Shown piece after piece: positions 1-9,736 of a DNA stretch of 64,000 bases. The notes under the pieces are model-generated. The model saw only the letters and a program-made list of their open reading frames with translations. It did not search any database and was not told the DNA's origin. The DNA comes from a bacterium (lineage in GTDB: Bacteria > Oederibacteriota > CAKKQC01). The position numbers and the translations under genes are program-made. Location of the stretch: assembly GCA_919901855.1 (NCBI GenBank), contig CAKKQC010000007.1, positions 100,529-164,528 of the forward strand, given 5' to 3'. How positions within the stretch are numbered: the stretch's first letter is position 1; each line of letters starts with the position of its first letter.

Positions 1-1
1 C

Positions 2-1621
2 CTCGTGGCACCGGGTGCCAATCCCGTTCTCGTCGGTGTCTGGGGCGGCCTCTGCGCCGGGACCAAGGTCAACGGGCTCATGGCGCCCGCGCTGGCGGCG
101 GGGGCATTGGCCCTGCGGCGGGCGCCGTGGCGGGTCTGGGGGGCGTGGGCGCTGGCCGGCACCGCCGCGGTCGCGCCGTGGGCTGTCAAGAACGCCCTCG
201 CCTGCGGCAATCCCACCGGGCGGCTCCTGCCCGGCGTCTTCCCGACGATGTGGTTGGACCCGGAGAACCTGCGTCGGCACGTGATCGAGCTCGTGGGGGC
301 CGGCCGGGAGCCGATGGCCTTGCCCGGGGCCGCGGGCCTGCTTGCCCGGCCCTGGAACGTGAGCATCCTCAACACCGGGGTCATGGATCCCCACAGCGGG
401 ATGGGCGGCTGGTTCCTCTGGATTGCGCCGTTCTGTCTGCTCGCCTCCGGCGTCGGGCCGCTCGCCGCGCTCGTGGGCGGCGGGCTCGTGCTCTGGCAGA
501 TCATGCCGCACCTCGTCCGGTACTCGATGCCGCTCTGGCCGGCAATGAGCGTCCTCGGCGCGCAGGGCCTGCGGGCGCTGTCCGCGCGCGGCTCCGGTGG
601 CCGCGCCGTCGTTGCAGCCGCCGGGCTGGTGCTGGCCGTGCACCTGCCGCTCGCGGTCGCGCGCGAGTTCTCGATCGCGAACCCCTTCGGCGTCGTCTTC
701 GGTCTCGAGACCCGGAACCACTATCTCGCCCGTGGGTTCCCGGAGCGGGGGCGGACGGTGGCGGCGCAAGCCTGGCTGGCCCCCGAGATCGGACGTAGCC
801 GGGTCCTCCTGCTCACGCCGACCGGGCTCTGGCTTCACTGGGGGCCGCGGACGGTTGTTCAGTCGCTGTTCGACACTGCGCTCATCGAGCGGTTCGCCCG
901 CGAGGAGCGGGACGCGGCGGGGATCGCGAAGCGATTCCGGCAGACCGGGATCGGCTGGACAATCTACCTGCCGCAATCGGGCTGGGCGCTCGAGCGGACA
1001 TATGGCACGTGGGCGTTTGAGGAAGGGGCGGCGGCGCGGTGGCGCGCATTCTGGGAAACCCGGGCGGTTCTCGCGCACGCGGAGGGGGACCGGATCGTGA
1101 TCCACCGGCTCCTGCTTGGAGGGTCCGTGCCGCCTAATCCGCCGGATGGGTACCTGCCGGGGCTCGATGAGCGGTGGCTGGCCGAGACCGCGGGGCTCGC
1201 GGACCGGGGCGACCCCGGCGTGGTGGGCCGGTTCGAGGCCATCGCCCGTGCGACCGGATCGGCGGCGGCGTGGGAACAGGCGGCCGCCGCGATCCTGAAG
1301 GCGGGCGACGAGAAGAAGGCGCTGGCGGCGTTCCGCGAGGCCGAACGCCGCGGCCGGCGCACGGTGGCGACCGCGGCCGCCGTAGGCATGCTCGAGGCCC
1401 GCGCTGGGCGTCTTCGCCCGGCCGCGGATGCACTGGACATCGCAGTCGCCATCGACCCCTCCCGCGAGGACATCCGGCTCCTGGACGTGCGCGTGCTCCT
1501 CGGCCTTCGCAGGCTCCAGGACGCCGCCCGCGTGCTGGATGACGGGCTCAAGCTCAACCCGGGCTCCGCCGCCCTCGGGGCCGCGTGGCGCGACCTCACT
1601 GGCCGTCCATACCTGAGATAA
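2..1621 (+). CDS. Membrane glycosyltransferase (GT39/GT83-like), 5'-truncated, with C-terminal TPR region
   Basis: The reading frame is open from the window edge, so the N-terminus, including the catalytic loop expected in this family, lies outside. The visible part has about five hydrophobic segments in the first 230 residues, one of them starting with the AGTKVNGL motif typical of ArnT/PMT-type lipid-linked-sugar transferases. A soluble domain follows, and the last 120 residues are Ala/Leu-rich helical pairs resembling TPRs (AWEQAAAAILKAGDEKKALA and later units). The likely role is sugar transfer in the inner membrane with periplasmic TPRs. The family call is inference from topology and motif; the TPR call is firmer. 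The next gene starts 16 nt downstream. Confidence 0.6.
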   Translation, partial: LVAPGANPVLVGVWGGLCAGTKVNGLMAPALAAGALALRRAPWRVWGAWALAGTAAVAPWAVKNALACGNPTGRLLPGVFPTMWLDPENLRRHVIELVGAGREPMALPGAAGLLARPWNVSILNTGVMDPHSGMGGWFLWIAPFCLLASGVGPLAALVGGGLVLWQIMPHLVRYSMPLWPAMSVLGAQGLRALSARGSGGRAVVAAAGLVLAVHLPLAVAREFSIANPFGVVFGLETRNHYLARGFPERGRTVAAQAWLAPEIGRSRVLLLTPTGLWLHWGPRTVVQSLFDTALIERFAREERDAAGIAKRFRQTGIGWTIYLPQSGWALERTYGTWAFEEGAAARWRAFWETRAVLAHAEGDRIVIHRLLLGGSVPPNPPDGYLPGLDERWLAETAGLADRGDPGVVGRFEAIARATGSAAAWEQAAAAILKAGDEKKALAAFREAERRGRRTVATAAAVGMLEARAGRLRPAADALDIAVAIDPSREDIRLLDVRVLLGLRRLQDAARVLDDGLKLNPGSAALGAAWRDLTGRPYLR

Positions 1622-1637
1622 TCGCCTTGGGAGTCCC

Positions 1638-4600
1638 ATGAATCACCGATGGCGAACGGTCCTGGCTCTGGCGGTCCTGGCCGCGGCCGGGATTTCCCGC
1701 CCCGCCTCCGCTGCCTGTCCCGACCTCATCCTGCTGGGCACCACGGACTACAACGGATCGGCAAACGACCACGATGCGGCTTGGGCCGTGGCCGTCGACG
1801 GGAGCGGGAATGTCGTGGTCGTGGGCTATGAGTTCATCTCACCAACGAAGGCTAACTGGCGGATTCGGAAATACGACGCCTCGCTGACGACACTGTTGGC
1901 AACGACGGACTACGACGGGGGGGCCGTCAACGGCACCGACGCCGCCCATGCCGTCGCCATCGACGGATCCGGGAACATTCTGGTGGCTGGGAGTATGTAC
2001 AGCGGCGGGACGCACTGTATGATCCGCAAGTACGACCCGATGCTCACGACGCTGTTGGCTGCGACCGAGTACGCGGCTGCGGCCGACGCCAGGGGTCTCA
2101 TCCTCGACGGCAGCGGCAACGTCGTCGTGGCGGGCGAGGGGGGGAGTCCCGCCAGCGGGAACGACTGGCGGATCACGAAGTTCGACCCCGCCTTGACCAC
2201 GGTCCTGACGACCACGGACTTCAGCAGTCCCGGGTTTGCTTACGACATGCTGTGGGCGCTTGCGCAGGACGGGTCCGGGAACATCATCGCCGCGGGGACC
2301 GAGGGCGACCAGTTCTCCCCCTTTACCGAGAAGTGGCGCATCCGGAAGTACGACGCGTCGTTGACGACCCTGCTCGCGTCGACGGACTACATCGCGGGCA
2401 CTGGATTCTCCAACGCTCCTTCTGCCGTCGTTGTTGGCGCCGGCGGGAACATACTTGTAGTCGGAATCGAAGATGGGGTCTGGCAGATGCGGATCAGGGA
2501 GTACAACGCGTCGTTGACGACGCTGCTGGCAACGACAGTCTACGCCGGGCCGGGAACCAACGAGCTGGGTCGATCCGCCGCCCTCGACAGCAGAGGGAAC
2601 CTGGTGGTGGTCGGGGAGGAGCAGGGGTTGAGTTGCGGATCGAACTGGAGGATCGGGAAGTACGATGCCTCGCTGACGACGATGCTGGCGACCACGACCT
2701 ACGAAGCCTGCCACAATCCGGGGGACAACGCCGGCCCGTGGGCGATCGCGGTTGACGGCCGGGACAACCTCATGGTGGCCGGATACGAGACGGACTCCAC
2801 GGGGTATCACAACTGGCGCATCAACAAGTACGGCCAGCCGGCGTGCCTCGATGCGGTGCTGGCGTTCTCGCGGACGATCGTGTCGCCGGGGCAGTGGGTC
2901 ACGGTCATGCTCACGGTCACGAACGCGGGCGGGGCGGTCCTGAACGGAATTCCGACACTGGGGCAGGACGCGGGCCCCGGCACGGGCGCGATCACGGCGG
3001 GGCCGACGCCGTCGGCGACGACCGTCCTACCGACCGGCCAGTCGATGACGTTCACGTGGTCGTTCTCGGCGTCGGGCGCCGGACTCGTCGAGCTGACCGG
3101 GACCTTGACCGGCTGGGATCTGTCGCTGTCGGCGACCACGTGGGTGCAGGCCACGGGTTCCTTCCTGATCCAGAAGCGGCCGGCGCTGTCGGCGTCGCTG
3201 GTCATGACCTCGGCTTCCAGTCTATTGCCGGGCGACGCCATCGTCCTCGTCTTCACGGTCAGCAACTCGGGGGAGGCGGGGGCGACGGTTACACCGCGGC
3301 TGCCCAAGGTCTCGGGGTCGGGGACCGGCTACCTCGCGCTCAGTCCGGTGGCCCTGGTCGTGCCCGGCGGCGGCAGCGTCTCGTTCACCTGGGTCTACAC
3401 CGCCGGGCCCGCGGCGTCCTCGCTCTCGTTCACGGCTTCCGGAAACGGCACCGACGTCAACTCCGGGGTCGCGGTTCCGGTGCCGCAGGGGGCGGCGGGG
3501 CCGGTCGTCGTCACCGCTCCGTCCACGCCATGCGTTTCCGCGCCGACCCGGATCACGTTCTACGACGGCCGGGCCAACGGGGACGACGAGGGCAACGGGA
3601 TAGCGGTGCCGTCCTCGGGATCGATCTTCGTCGCCTGCGAGGAGAACCGCGAGGAGAGCGGCCGGCTGACGGACTGCCTCGTGATCGGCTACCCGCCAGG
3701 CGGCGGCGCTCTCTACTGGGCGGGCGAGTACGGGGCCGTCGGGAGCGTGGCGGACGCCGCGTACGGGGTTACGACGGGCCCGGACGGCTCCGTCTACTCG
3801 GTCGGCCATTCGGGGAACAGCGCGTGGATAGAGCGCTGGGACCCGTTCCCGCCGGGCGCCATGGACTGGATCCTGCTCCTGGCGGAGTCGCCCGGGGGGC
3901 CCGACGAGCTCAGGTCCGTGATGTTCGCCCCCGACGGGAATCTCGTCGTTGCCGGAAAGCAGCGGCGCACGGATATCGGCCATGGCGACGACGTCTGGGT
4001 CGCGAAGTACGACCCGACGGGCGGGCTCGTCTGGTCGGTCAACTACAACAGCCCCGCTAACTCGGACGACCTGGCCTACGCCGTGACCGTGGACCTGTCT
4101 GGATCGATCTACGTCGCGGGAGCCGAAACCCGGACGGATCTCGGCCAGGGACGGAACATCCTCGTGCTCAAATACAGTGCCTCCGGCGCCCTGCTCTGGA
4201 CCCGGTCGTACACGAGCCCGGGGATCGCCAACGACGAGGGGCGCGCGATCGCCGTGGACGGGACCGGGAATCTCTACGTGGGAGGCTACGAGACGCGCAA
4301 CGATCTCGGGCAGGGCGAGAACGGCTGGGTCCGCAAGTGCTCGCCCGCGGGCACGCCCCTCTGGACGGCCACCTTCAACTCGCCGATGACGCGGTTCGGC
4401 GGGCCGAACGACCGGGCGCTCGGGATCGCGGTGGACCCCGTCAACGGCGACGTCTTCGCGACCGGGCGGGTGGAGCGTCCCGGACAGGCGGCCAACGTCC
4501 TGTTCGCCCGGTGGGACGCGTCGGGGACGCTCCTCGATCTCCAGACCCGGAACGGGCCGAACAACGGCAACGATGAGGGCCGCGCGATCACGGTCGGTCC

Positions 4601-7316
4601 CGGCGACGACCTCTACGTGGCCGGGTTCGAGAACTGGGACAACCTGGCCCAGAAGGAGAACGTGACGACGTACCAGTGGCCGCGGCCCGGGTGCCTCAAG
4701 GCGGCGCTGTCGGTATCGCCGGTACCCGTCTGGTCGGGACTGCCGATCGAGGTCGTGCTCACGGTCACGAACACGGGGGCGAACGCGGTCACGTCGGTGA
4801 CGCCCGTGCTCACGATCGCGCCCGGCGCCGGGCTCCTGTCGCTGCTGACCGCGCCCTCGCCGCTCGCCAGCCTCGGCCCGGGCGCGTCCGCGTTCTTCAC
4901 CTGGACCTACGCGACCGCGGGGACGGGGCCCGTGGCGTGCACGGCGACCGTGACCGGCGTCGAGTCCGTGAGCGGGCTGTCCATGACGGCCTGGGGGTAC
5001 GCCGAGACCCTCGTGCAGGGCGCCGCGAGTCTGGCGGGCGCGGTCAGCCTGCCGGCATCGACCTGCCAGGCGATGCCGTTCACGCTGGCGGTGACAATCA
5101 CCAACACCGGGCTGGGCGGCGCGTGGCTGGGAAGCGCGACCGTGCTCGTCACCGGGTTGCCCGCGTCCGCCCTCGGCGGCCCGGTGCCGCCGCTGCCGCT
5201 CACGCTCGGGGTGGGGAACGCGGTCACGCTCGCCTGGACGTGGTCGGCGGCGGGCGCGGGCGCCGCGACTTTCTCGGTGACCGTGACCGGCGCGGATCTC
5301 ACTGGCGGCGGCGGGCTGGCCGTGGGGCCGCTGGGCGCCGATATCGCCGTCACGGGGCGCGCGGCACTCGAGGCGAGTGCTCGCGCCACCCCGGCCGCGG
5401 CCGTGGGAGGCGGGATCACGGTGGAGCTCACGGTGACGAACACCGGGCTCACCATGGCGACCGGCCTCACCCCCGCCCTCGCGGTCTCTCCGCCCGGCGC
5501 GCCCGTTCTCGGCTGGGCCGGTCCGTCGCCACCGGGCCCGGTCGCCCTCGCCCCCGGCGCGGCCCAGACCTTCGCCTGGTCGTACACGGCGACGGGATGG
5601 GGGACCGTGACCTTTGCGATGACGGTGGCCGGGGCTGATTCCTGTGGCGCGATCTCATCGGCGGCGACCGCAACTGCGTTCCTCGGGACACCAGCCACGC
5701 TCGTCGGGTCCGTCGTGTCCGCGATCGCCTCCCCGCTCTGTGTCGGATCGTATGTCCTTGTCGTTGTCTCGGTCACGAACACTGGGAATGCTCCTGCCGT
5801 TGGCGTTGCGGGAACGACGACCCTGTTCATCGAGGGCCCGGGCACCGCGTCGCTCCAGTTTGTGTCGAACCCGGTGGCGTCGCTCGGACCAGGCGCCTCG
5901 GCTCACTTCACTTGGCAATACGCGACTACCGGTGTGGGAGCGATTCGGTTCACCGCGACCGTAGCCGGTACGGATGCGGCTTTGGGGGGGCCGGTGCGGA
6001 CGGCGCCGTTGACCACCCCGACTACGGATCTTACCGTGCCAGCCAATATCTGGATACATCCGGCGGTGTCGCCGGTGGTGGCGATGCTGGGCCAGTTGGT
6101 TACCGTGACTTTGACGGTGACCAACATGGGAGGGGACGCCGCTGGGGTTTCGGCGGCTGCGTGGACAATCGAACCCGGCATGACCACGCGGATATCCGGG
6201 CCCTCACCTCCGGGTCCCATTGCCCTACCGTCCGCGGCGTCCCAGACGTTCAGCTGGACGTTCTCCGCGTCCGGAGCAGGGGTGTCAACTTTCACCTTCA
6301 GCGTAACGGGATCGTCATGCGGAGGCCCGGTTGCGTTTATGCGCGGTGACGTTCGCCCATTCTGGATTGTCCGGCCCGCCCTCCTGGTCGCGAGCGGCCT
6401 CACGCTGGCCCCCGGCAGTCCCGGGGCGGGTGCGACCGTCGTGGCCACGATGGTACTGCGCAACGACGGCGACCTCGATCTCACGGTCACCTCGTTCTCG
6501 CGCACGGTAGTCGGCGTCGCCGGGCTTGGGGCGCCGGGGGCGCCGACGCCGGGGCCGGGGTTCATGCTCACGGCGGGCGGCTCGCAGTCGGTCACGTGGA
6601 CGCAGACGACGACAGCGCCGTGTGGAGTGGCTGCGGAAACCGTCAGCGCCGCCGGCGTCGAGTTCAGCACCGGGCGGATCTTGTCGTCCAATACGGTGAC
6701 CTCGAACGCGGTTTCGATCACGGGCACCGCGACGGGCTTCACGCTCTCCGCCTCCGCCGCGAAGGCGAACGTGGGAACTCCGGTCACGCTGACGGCCATG
6801 GTAACCGACGCGTGCGGCGGGGCCGTGCCCAACCTGACCGTGACGTTCACCGTGAGCGCCGGCGGCGGGTGGCTCTCGGCCGTCACGGGGACCACGAACT
6901 TCTCCGGGCGGGTCACGGTCACGCTCACGCTCGGGCTCGACGAGGGGCGCAACACCGTGGTGGCATACGTGGGCGGGACGACGCTGACCGCCCTCGTGGC
7001 CGTCGAGGCCGTGAACCCGCTCGTCCTCACGTCGCCGGGCGCGGCGCTCGACAAGAACGTCCTCGTCCTCAACTCGGGGCAGGTCGTGCTGGCCCGCATC
7101 TGGCCGCTCAATGGCGACCCCATCGTGACCCGCATCTTCACCGCATCGGGGAGGTTGGTCCGCACGCTCAGGAAGCTGACGCCCTCCGGCCGCGGCCAGT
7201 TCCTCGTCGAGTGGGACGGGCTGAGCGAGGACGAGTTCGCGGTCGCCCGCGGCGTCTACCTCGTGGACGTCGAGGGCGGCGGCATCCACCAGATCCTGAA
7301 GGTGTTGGTTCGCTGA
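1638..7316 (+). CDS. Large secreted two-propeller/Ig-repeat protein with FlgD-like C-terminal domain
   Basis: This 1892-residue protein has a clear signal peptide (MNHRWRTVLALAVLAAAGIS, cleavage near ASA-AC). Residues about 30-400 are six or so propeller blades of the SBBP type (AIDGSGNVVVAG with a linking ASLTTLLATTDY strand). Two CARDB/DUF11-like Ig domains follow, then a second propeller (about 635-1010) and a run of further CARDB-like domains with recurring VTNTG and FTWTY signatures. A Big_1-like domain lies near 1710-1800, and the final 70 residues match FlgD-type Ig modules (VTRIFTASGRLVRTL ... GVYLVDV). FlgD-like tails are common on exported proteins of FCB/PVC-related lineages. It is probably a cell-surface or extracellular adhesion or binding protein; no enzymatic motif is visible. 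Confidence 0.8.
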   Translation: MNHRWRTVLALAVLAAAGISRPASAACPDLILLGTTDYNGSANDHDAAWAVAVDGSGNVVVVGYEFISPTKANWRIRKYDASLTTLLATTDYDGGAVNGTDAAHAVAIDGSGNILVAGSMYSGGTHCMIRKYDPMLTTLLAATEYAAAADARGLILDGSGNVVVAGEGGSPASGNDWRITKFDPALTTVLTTTDFSSPGFAYDMLWALAQDGSGNIIAAGTEGDQFSPFTEKWRIRKYDASLTTLLASTDYIAGTGFSNAPSAVVVGAGGNILVVGIEDGVWQMRIREYNASLTTLLATTVYAGPGTNELGRSAALDSRGNLVVVGEEQGLSCGSNWRIGKYDASLTTMLATTTYEACHNPGDNAGPWAIAVDGRDNLMVAGYETDSTGYHNWRINKYGQPACLDAVLAFSRTIVSPGQWVTVMLTVTNAGGAVLNGIPTLGQDAGPGTGAITAGPTPSATTVLPTGQSMTFTWSFSASGAGLVELTGTLTGWDLSLSATTWVQATGSFLIQKRPALSASLVMTSASSLLPGDAIVLVFTVSNSGEAGATVTPRLPKVSGSGTGYLALSPVALVVPGGGSVSFTWVYTAGPAASSLSFTASGNGTDVNSGVAVPVPQGAAGPVVVTAPSTPCVSAPTRITFYDGRANGDDEGNGIAVPSSGSIFVACEENREESGRLTDCLVIGYPPGGGALYWAGEYGAVGSVADAAYGVTTGPDGSVYSVGHSGNSAWIERWDPFPPGAMDWILLLAESPGGPDELRSVMFAPDGNLVVAGKQRRTDIGHGDDVWVAKYDPTGGLVWSVNYNSPANSDDLAYAVTVDLSGSIYVAGAETRTDLGQGRNILVLKYSASGALLWTRSYTSPGIANDEGRAIAVDGTGNLYVGGYETRNDLGQGENGWVRKCSPAGTPLWTATFNSPMTRFGGPNDRALGIAVDPVNGDVFATGRVERPGQAANVLFARWDASGTLLDLQTRNGPNNGNDEGRAITVGPGDDLYVAGFENWDNLAQKENVTTYQWPRPGCLKAALSVSPVPVWSGLPIEVVLTVTNTGANAVTSVTPVLTIAPGAGLLSLLTAPSPLASLGPGASAFFTWTYATAGTGPVACTATVTGVESVSGLSMTAWGYAETLVQGAASLAGAVSLPASTCQAMPFTLAVTITNTGLGGAWLGSATVLVTGLPASALGGPVPPLPLTLGVGNAVTLAWTWSAAGAGAATFSVTVTGADLTGGGGLAVGPLGADIAVTGRAALEASARATPAAAVGGGITVELTVTNTGLTMATGLTPALAVSPPGAPVLGWAGPSPPGPVALAPGAAQTFAWSYTATGWGTVTFAMTVAGADSCGAISSAATATAFLGTPATLVGSVVSAIASPLCVGSYVLVVVSVTNTGNAPAVGVAGTTTLFIEGPGTASLQFVSNPVASLGPGASAHFTWQYATTGVGAIRFTATVAGTDAALGGPVRTAPLTTPTTDLTVPANIWIHPAVSPVVAMLGQLVTVTLTVTNMGGDAAGVSAAAWTIEPGMTTRISGPSPPGPIALPSAASQTFSWTFSASGAGVSTFTFSVTGSSCGGPVAFMRGDVRPFWIVRPALLVASGLTLAPGSPGAGATVVATMVLRNDGDLDLTVTSFSRTVVGVAGLGAPGAPTPGPGFMLTAGGSQSVTWTQTTTAPCGVAAETVSAAGVEFSTGRILSSNTVTSNAVSITGTATGFTLSASAAKANVGTPVTLTAMVTDACGGAVPNLTVTFTVSAGGGWLSAVTGTTNFSGRVTVTLTLGLDEGRNTVVAYVGGTTLTALVAVEAVNPLVLTSPGAALDKNVLVLNSGQVVLARIWPLNGDPIVTRIFTASGRLVRTLRKLTPSGRGQFLVEWDGLSEDEFAVARGVYLVDVEGGGIHQILKVLVR
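1870..2700 (+). repeat. In-frame tandem blade repeats, period about 155 bp
   Basis: The same coding block (AAGTACGACGCCTCGCTGAC and close variants) recurs at about 1870, 2032, 2187, 2347, 2500 and 2661. It lies inside the first propeller of the large secreted protein and keeps frame, so it encodes propeller blades rather than a separate element. Confidence 0.75.
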
Positions 7317-7363
7317 CCGGCAGCCGGTCAGCGAATTCGAGTTTCGGCGGACGCCGAAACTCG
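7309..7363. terminator. Two adjacent perfect hairpins between convergent genes
   Basis: Hairpin 1 (7309-7335) has a 12-bp stem TTCGCTGACCGG around a CAG loop and covers the stop codon of the large secreted protein. Hairpin 2 (7338-7363) has a 12-bp stem CGAGTTTCGGCG around a 2-nt spacer. Neither is followed by a long U-run. Their position between two convergent 3' ends fits bidirectional termination or mRNA end protection. Confidence 0.6.
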
Positions 7364-7370
7364 TCGTGCG

Positions 7371-8597
7371 CTAAAAGGCGTCAATCTCCCAGAACACGGG
7401 CCGGCCCCGGGGGAAGAGGGCGTCGAGGAGGACGATCTCGCGGTCGCCGACCGTGGACGCGCGGGCGAAGGGCTGGAGCGAGAACGGTTTCGCGCCGCTG
7501 AAGACCTCGATCCACCGCGCCGGCTCCAGCACCGCCCGCGGCAGCTCCCCGGACGCCGTCGCCTCCACCTCGACGCGGTCCTCGTTGAGCCGCACAGTCG
7601 CGGTCTGGTCGCGGTACCCGATTACGACGGCGCCACGGGCCACGCCCGCCCGCGCGGCGCGCGCGGCAAGCTCGGGGGCGAGGGCGCGGAGGAAACCTGC
7701 GAGGTACGCGATACGGAGCAGGATCCAGTCGGCGGGGATGTCGACCGGAGCTTCGGTGAACGGGGCGAGCGCGGCTCCCAGCTCGAAGCACGGGGCGGGA
7801 TACTGGAGTCCGCGCACGCCCCGGAGAAACGCCTCGCGCAAATAGGCGCGCGCGAGGGCGCGGGTGGACTCCTCGGCGCCGGGCAGGGTGCCGAACTCGA
7901 GGACCTTGGACCACGTATGGTCGGGGTCCGCCGTCGCGCGGAGGTAGGCGGCCGGCTGGGCGTGGCTGTCCTCGGCGACCAGCGCGCACGCGGGCTCCTC
8001 CTTCGGATACACGGTCGTCCACTCGGGCTGCCGCTCCCATACGGCTTCGGCCGCCGGGATCGTGCCCGTGAACCCGGCCGCGTACCGGCTCCGGATCGCG
8101 AGCAGGGCCGCGCGGTCGCGACCGAAGTCGATCGCGCGGACCACGGGGCCGGGGCCGGCGCCGGCGGGCGGCCGGAGCCGGAGCAGGTGCGTCTCCCGGC
8201 GCGGCGACGGTTCGTACCCGAGCGGCTGGTAGAAACCCGGGATCTGGGTCGAGAGCAGGGAGAGGGGACGGCCGTCCGCGCGCATGAGTTCGTGGGCGGC
8301 GGCCAGGAGCCGCCGCGCGAGCCCGCGCTTGCGCCACGCGGGATCCGTGACGACGTTCGCGATACCGCCGCAGGGCACCCGGGCGGACCCGAACGCGAGG
8401 TCGAACCCGATGGCGTGGACGGTCGAGACGACCCGGCCGGCGTCCCGGACCACGAGCGGCGCGCCCGGCAGGTTCTGGGGGTCCCGGCGCATCCGGGTCG
8501 CGAAGTACGCGGCGCCGACGCCGAGCTCGCGGGCGCAAAGCGCCGCGATGCCGTCGAACTCCTCCGGGCGTGCCGGTTCCACCGTGAGGTCCGTCAT
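7371..8597 (-). CDS. Eis-like GNAT acetyltransferase with C-terminal SCP2-type domain
   Basis: The 408-residue protein has an N-terminal GNAT domain. Strand 4 and the pyrophosphate loop read VTDPAWRKRGLARRLL (Q/RxxGxG/A), followed by IPGFYQPLGYEPS, the signature of Eis/Acetyltransf_9 proteins. A second degenerate GNAT half and a C-terminal region rich in DRVEVEATASGEL strands, resembling an SCP2 sterol-carrier domain, follow, which is the usual three-part Eis layout of about 400 residues. It probably N-acetylates amines, peptides or aminoglycoside-like compounds in the cytoplasm; the substrate cannot be read from sequence. It is convergent with the large secreted protein and has a -10 box 9 nt before its ATG. 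Confidence 0.8.
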   Translation of the reverse strand: MTDLTVEPARPEEFDGIAALCARELGVGAAYFATRMRRDPQNLPGAPLVVRDAGRVVSTVHAIGFDLAFGSARVPCGGIANVVTDPAWRKRGLARRLLAAAHELMRADGRPLSLLSTQIPGFYQPLGYEPSPRRETHLLRLRPPAGAGPGPVVRAIDFGRDRAALLAIRSRYAAGFTGTIPAAEAVWERQPEWTTVYPKEEPACALVAEDSHAQPAAYLRATADPDHTWSKVLEFGTLPGAEESTRALARAYLREAFLRGVRGLQYPAPCFELGAALAPFTEAPVDIPADWILLRIAYLAGFLRALAPELAARAARAGVARGAVVIGYRDQTATVRLNEDRVEVEATASGELPRAVLEPARWIEVFSGAKPFSLQPFARASTVGDREIVLLDALFPRGRPVFWEIDAF

Positions 8598-8606
8598 GCC
8601 GCCCTG

Positions 8607-8612
8607 AGTGTA
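8607..8612 (-). promoter_or_regulatory. Candidate -10 element for the Eis-like gene (leaderless)
   Basis: TACACT on the reverse strand ends 9 nt before the ATG at 8597, leaving no room for a ribosome binding site. No convincing -35 is seen. Confidence 0.45.
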
Positions 8613-8693
8613 TCAGGGCCATGGATTGACGGCCCTGTCGCATTGCAGGGAAGGGGTTTCAGCGTTCCCCGGGATCTCCGGGGCTTGTCCGGT

Positions 8694-8724
8694 TTGACAC
8701 TTTCCGGCCCAAGCCTTCTATAAT
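8694..8724 (+). promoter_or_regulatory. Sigma-70-like promoter
   Basis: A perfect -35 TTGACA (8694-8699) and a perfect -10 TATAAT (8719-8724) are separated by 19 nt, slightly longer than optimal. It is followed by a Shine-Dalgarno GAGGAGGT at 8741-8748 and the ATG at 8755, so this transcript has a conventional leader. Confidence 0.75.
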
Positions 8725-8754
8725 CAGGCCATCGAGGGACGAGGAGGTGCGGGT

Positions 8755-9711
8755 ATGCACAAGCGGGCGGGGGCGGGCATTCTGAAGCTGGCATCAATCA
8801 TCGTGGTCGCCGGGATGGTGGCGGGCGCCGCGCGCGCCTCGGACCTGCTGGGTCCCATCTGGCATCTCAACGGCAAGCACATCGGCGACGCCGATCCGCT
8901 GGTGTGGACGATCGAGTACTACGACGAATGGGGCCGCACGGTCGTCGACGCCGCGGGCGGACATTTCTACCACGACCGGTGCTGCGGCGGCGTGGTCACG
9001 CACGATCCATCGTGGGTTTACCCCGCGAAGTACTACGGCCAGTACAAGATGTACTACATCGGGACCACGATGCGGTACCGGATCACGCTCACGAATCCCG
9101 GCAATCGCAGCTACACGAACCTGCGCATCGTCGCGATCCAGGAGTACCTGACGAACGACGGGACGTGGGGCGAGTGGATTTCGCCCGACGCCGCGAAGGA
9201 CTGGTATATCACCGAACTCCGGTCGGGCCAGACGGTGGTGTTCGAGGGCGACCTCTACATCCCCTACGGGGCGCATGGCGGCCTCGACCAGACGCACCTG
9301 CAGGTCCAGCACTTCGATCCGAACAATCCCACCGGCGGGGGCGCGGTCATCCTCGACGACGCGCAGGCCGCCATCTGGTGCCCGCCGGACCTCCAGCAGG
9401 GCGCCACGGCCCCGGCGCCGGGCGGCATTCTCGTGAAGGCCGGCGATCGCGGCTGGGTCCAGCCGGGCTCCGGCTCACCGGCGCGGATCGAGGTCGGCGC
9501 GACCGACGCGGGGCAGATCTCGCTCCGCATCTACGACCGCCGCGGCACGCTGGCCCGCGAGATGTTCGCCTACGCGAGCGGCGAGGGTACGGTCGTGTTC
9601 TCGTGGGACGGCACGCTGTCGTCCGGCCAGCCCGCGGCCCCCGGCGTCTACCTCGTCGTGGCCGACGGCTCCGGCGTCCACGCCAAGGAGAAGCTCGCGG
9701 TCGTCAGGTAG
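8755..9711 (+). CDS. Secreted protein with DUF11-like middle and FlgD-like C-terminal domain
   Basis: The 318-residue product begins with a signal peptide (LASIIVVAGMVAGAARA-S). The body contains an Ig-type segment (MRYRITLTNPGNRSYTNLRI) like those in conserved-repeat surface proteins. The last 75 residues are a FlgD-like Ig module (ISLRIYDRRGTLAREM ... APGVYLVVADGSG), the same class as on the protein ending at 7316. The middle region is Tyr/Trp rich and carries a vicinal CC pair. Function is unknown; export and surface retention are likely. It has its own strong promoter and is followed after 25 nt by the PorV-like gene, suggesting an operon. Confidence 0.7.
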   Translation: MHKRAGAGILKLASIIVVAGMVAGAARASDLLGPIWHLNGKHIGDADPLVWTIEYYDEWGRTVVDAAGGHFYHDRCCGGVVTHDPSWVYPAKYYGQYKMYYIGTTMRYRITLTNPGNRSYTNLRIVAIQEYLTNDGTWGEWISPDAAKDWYITELRSGQTVVFEGDLYIPYGAHGGLDQTHLQVQHFDPNNPTGGGAVILDDAQAAIWCPPDLQQGATAPAPGGILVKAGDRGWVQPGSGSPARIEVGATDAGQISLRIYDRRGTLAREMFAYASGEGTVVFSWDGTLSSGQPAAPGVYLVVADGSGVHAKEKLAVVR

Positions 9712-9736
9712 CCCAAGGGCGGGAGGCGTTGCGACG

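Noticed and set aside
1870-2700. Regularly spaced repeats that could suggest a CRISPR or satellite array
   Set aside because: The period is about 155 bp, repeats are imperfect and in frame, and they encode propeller blades.
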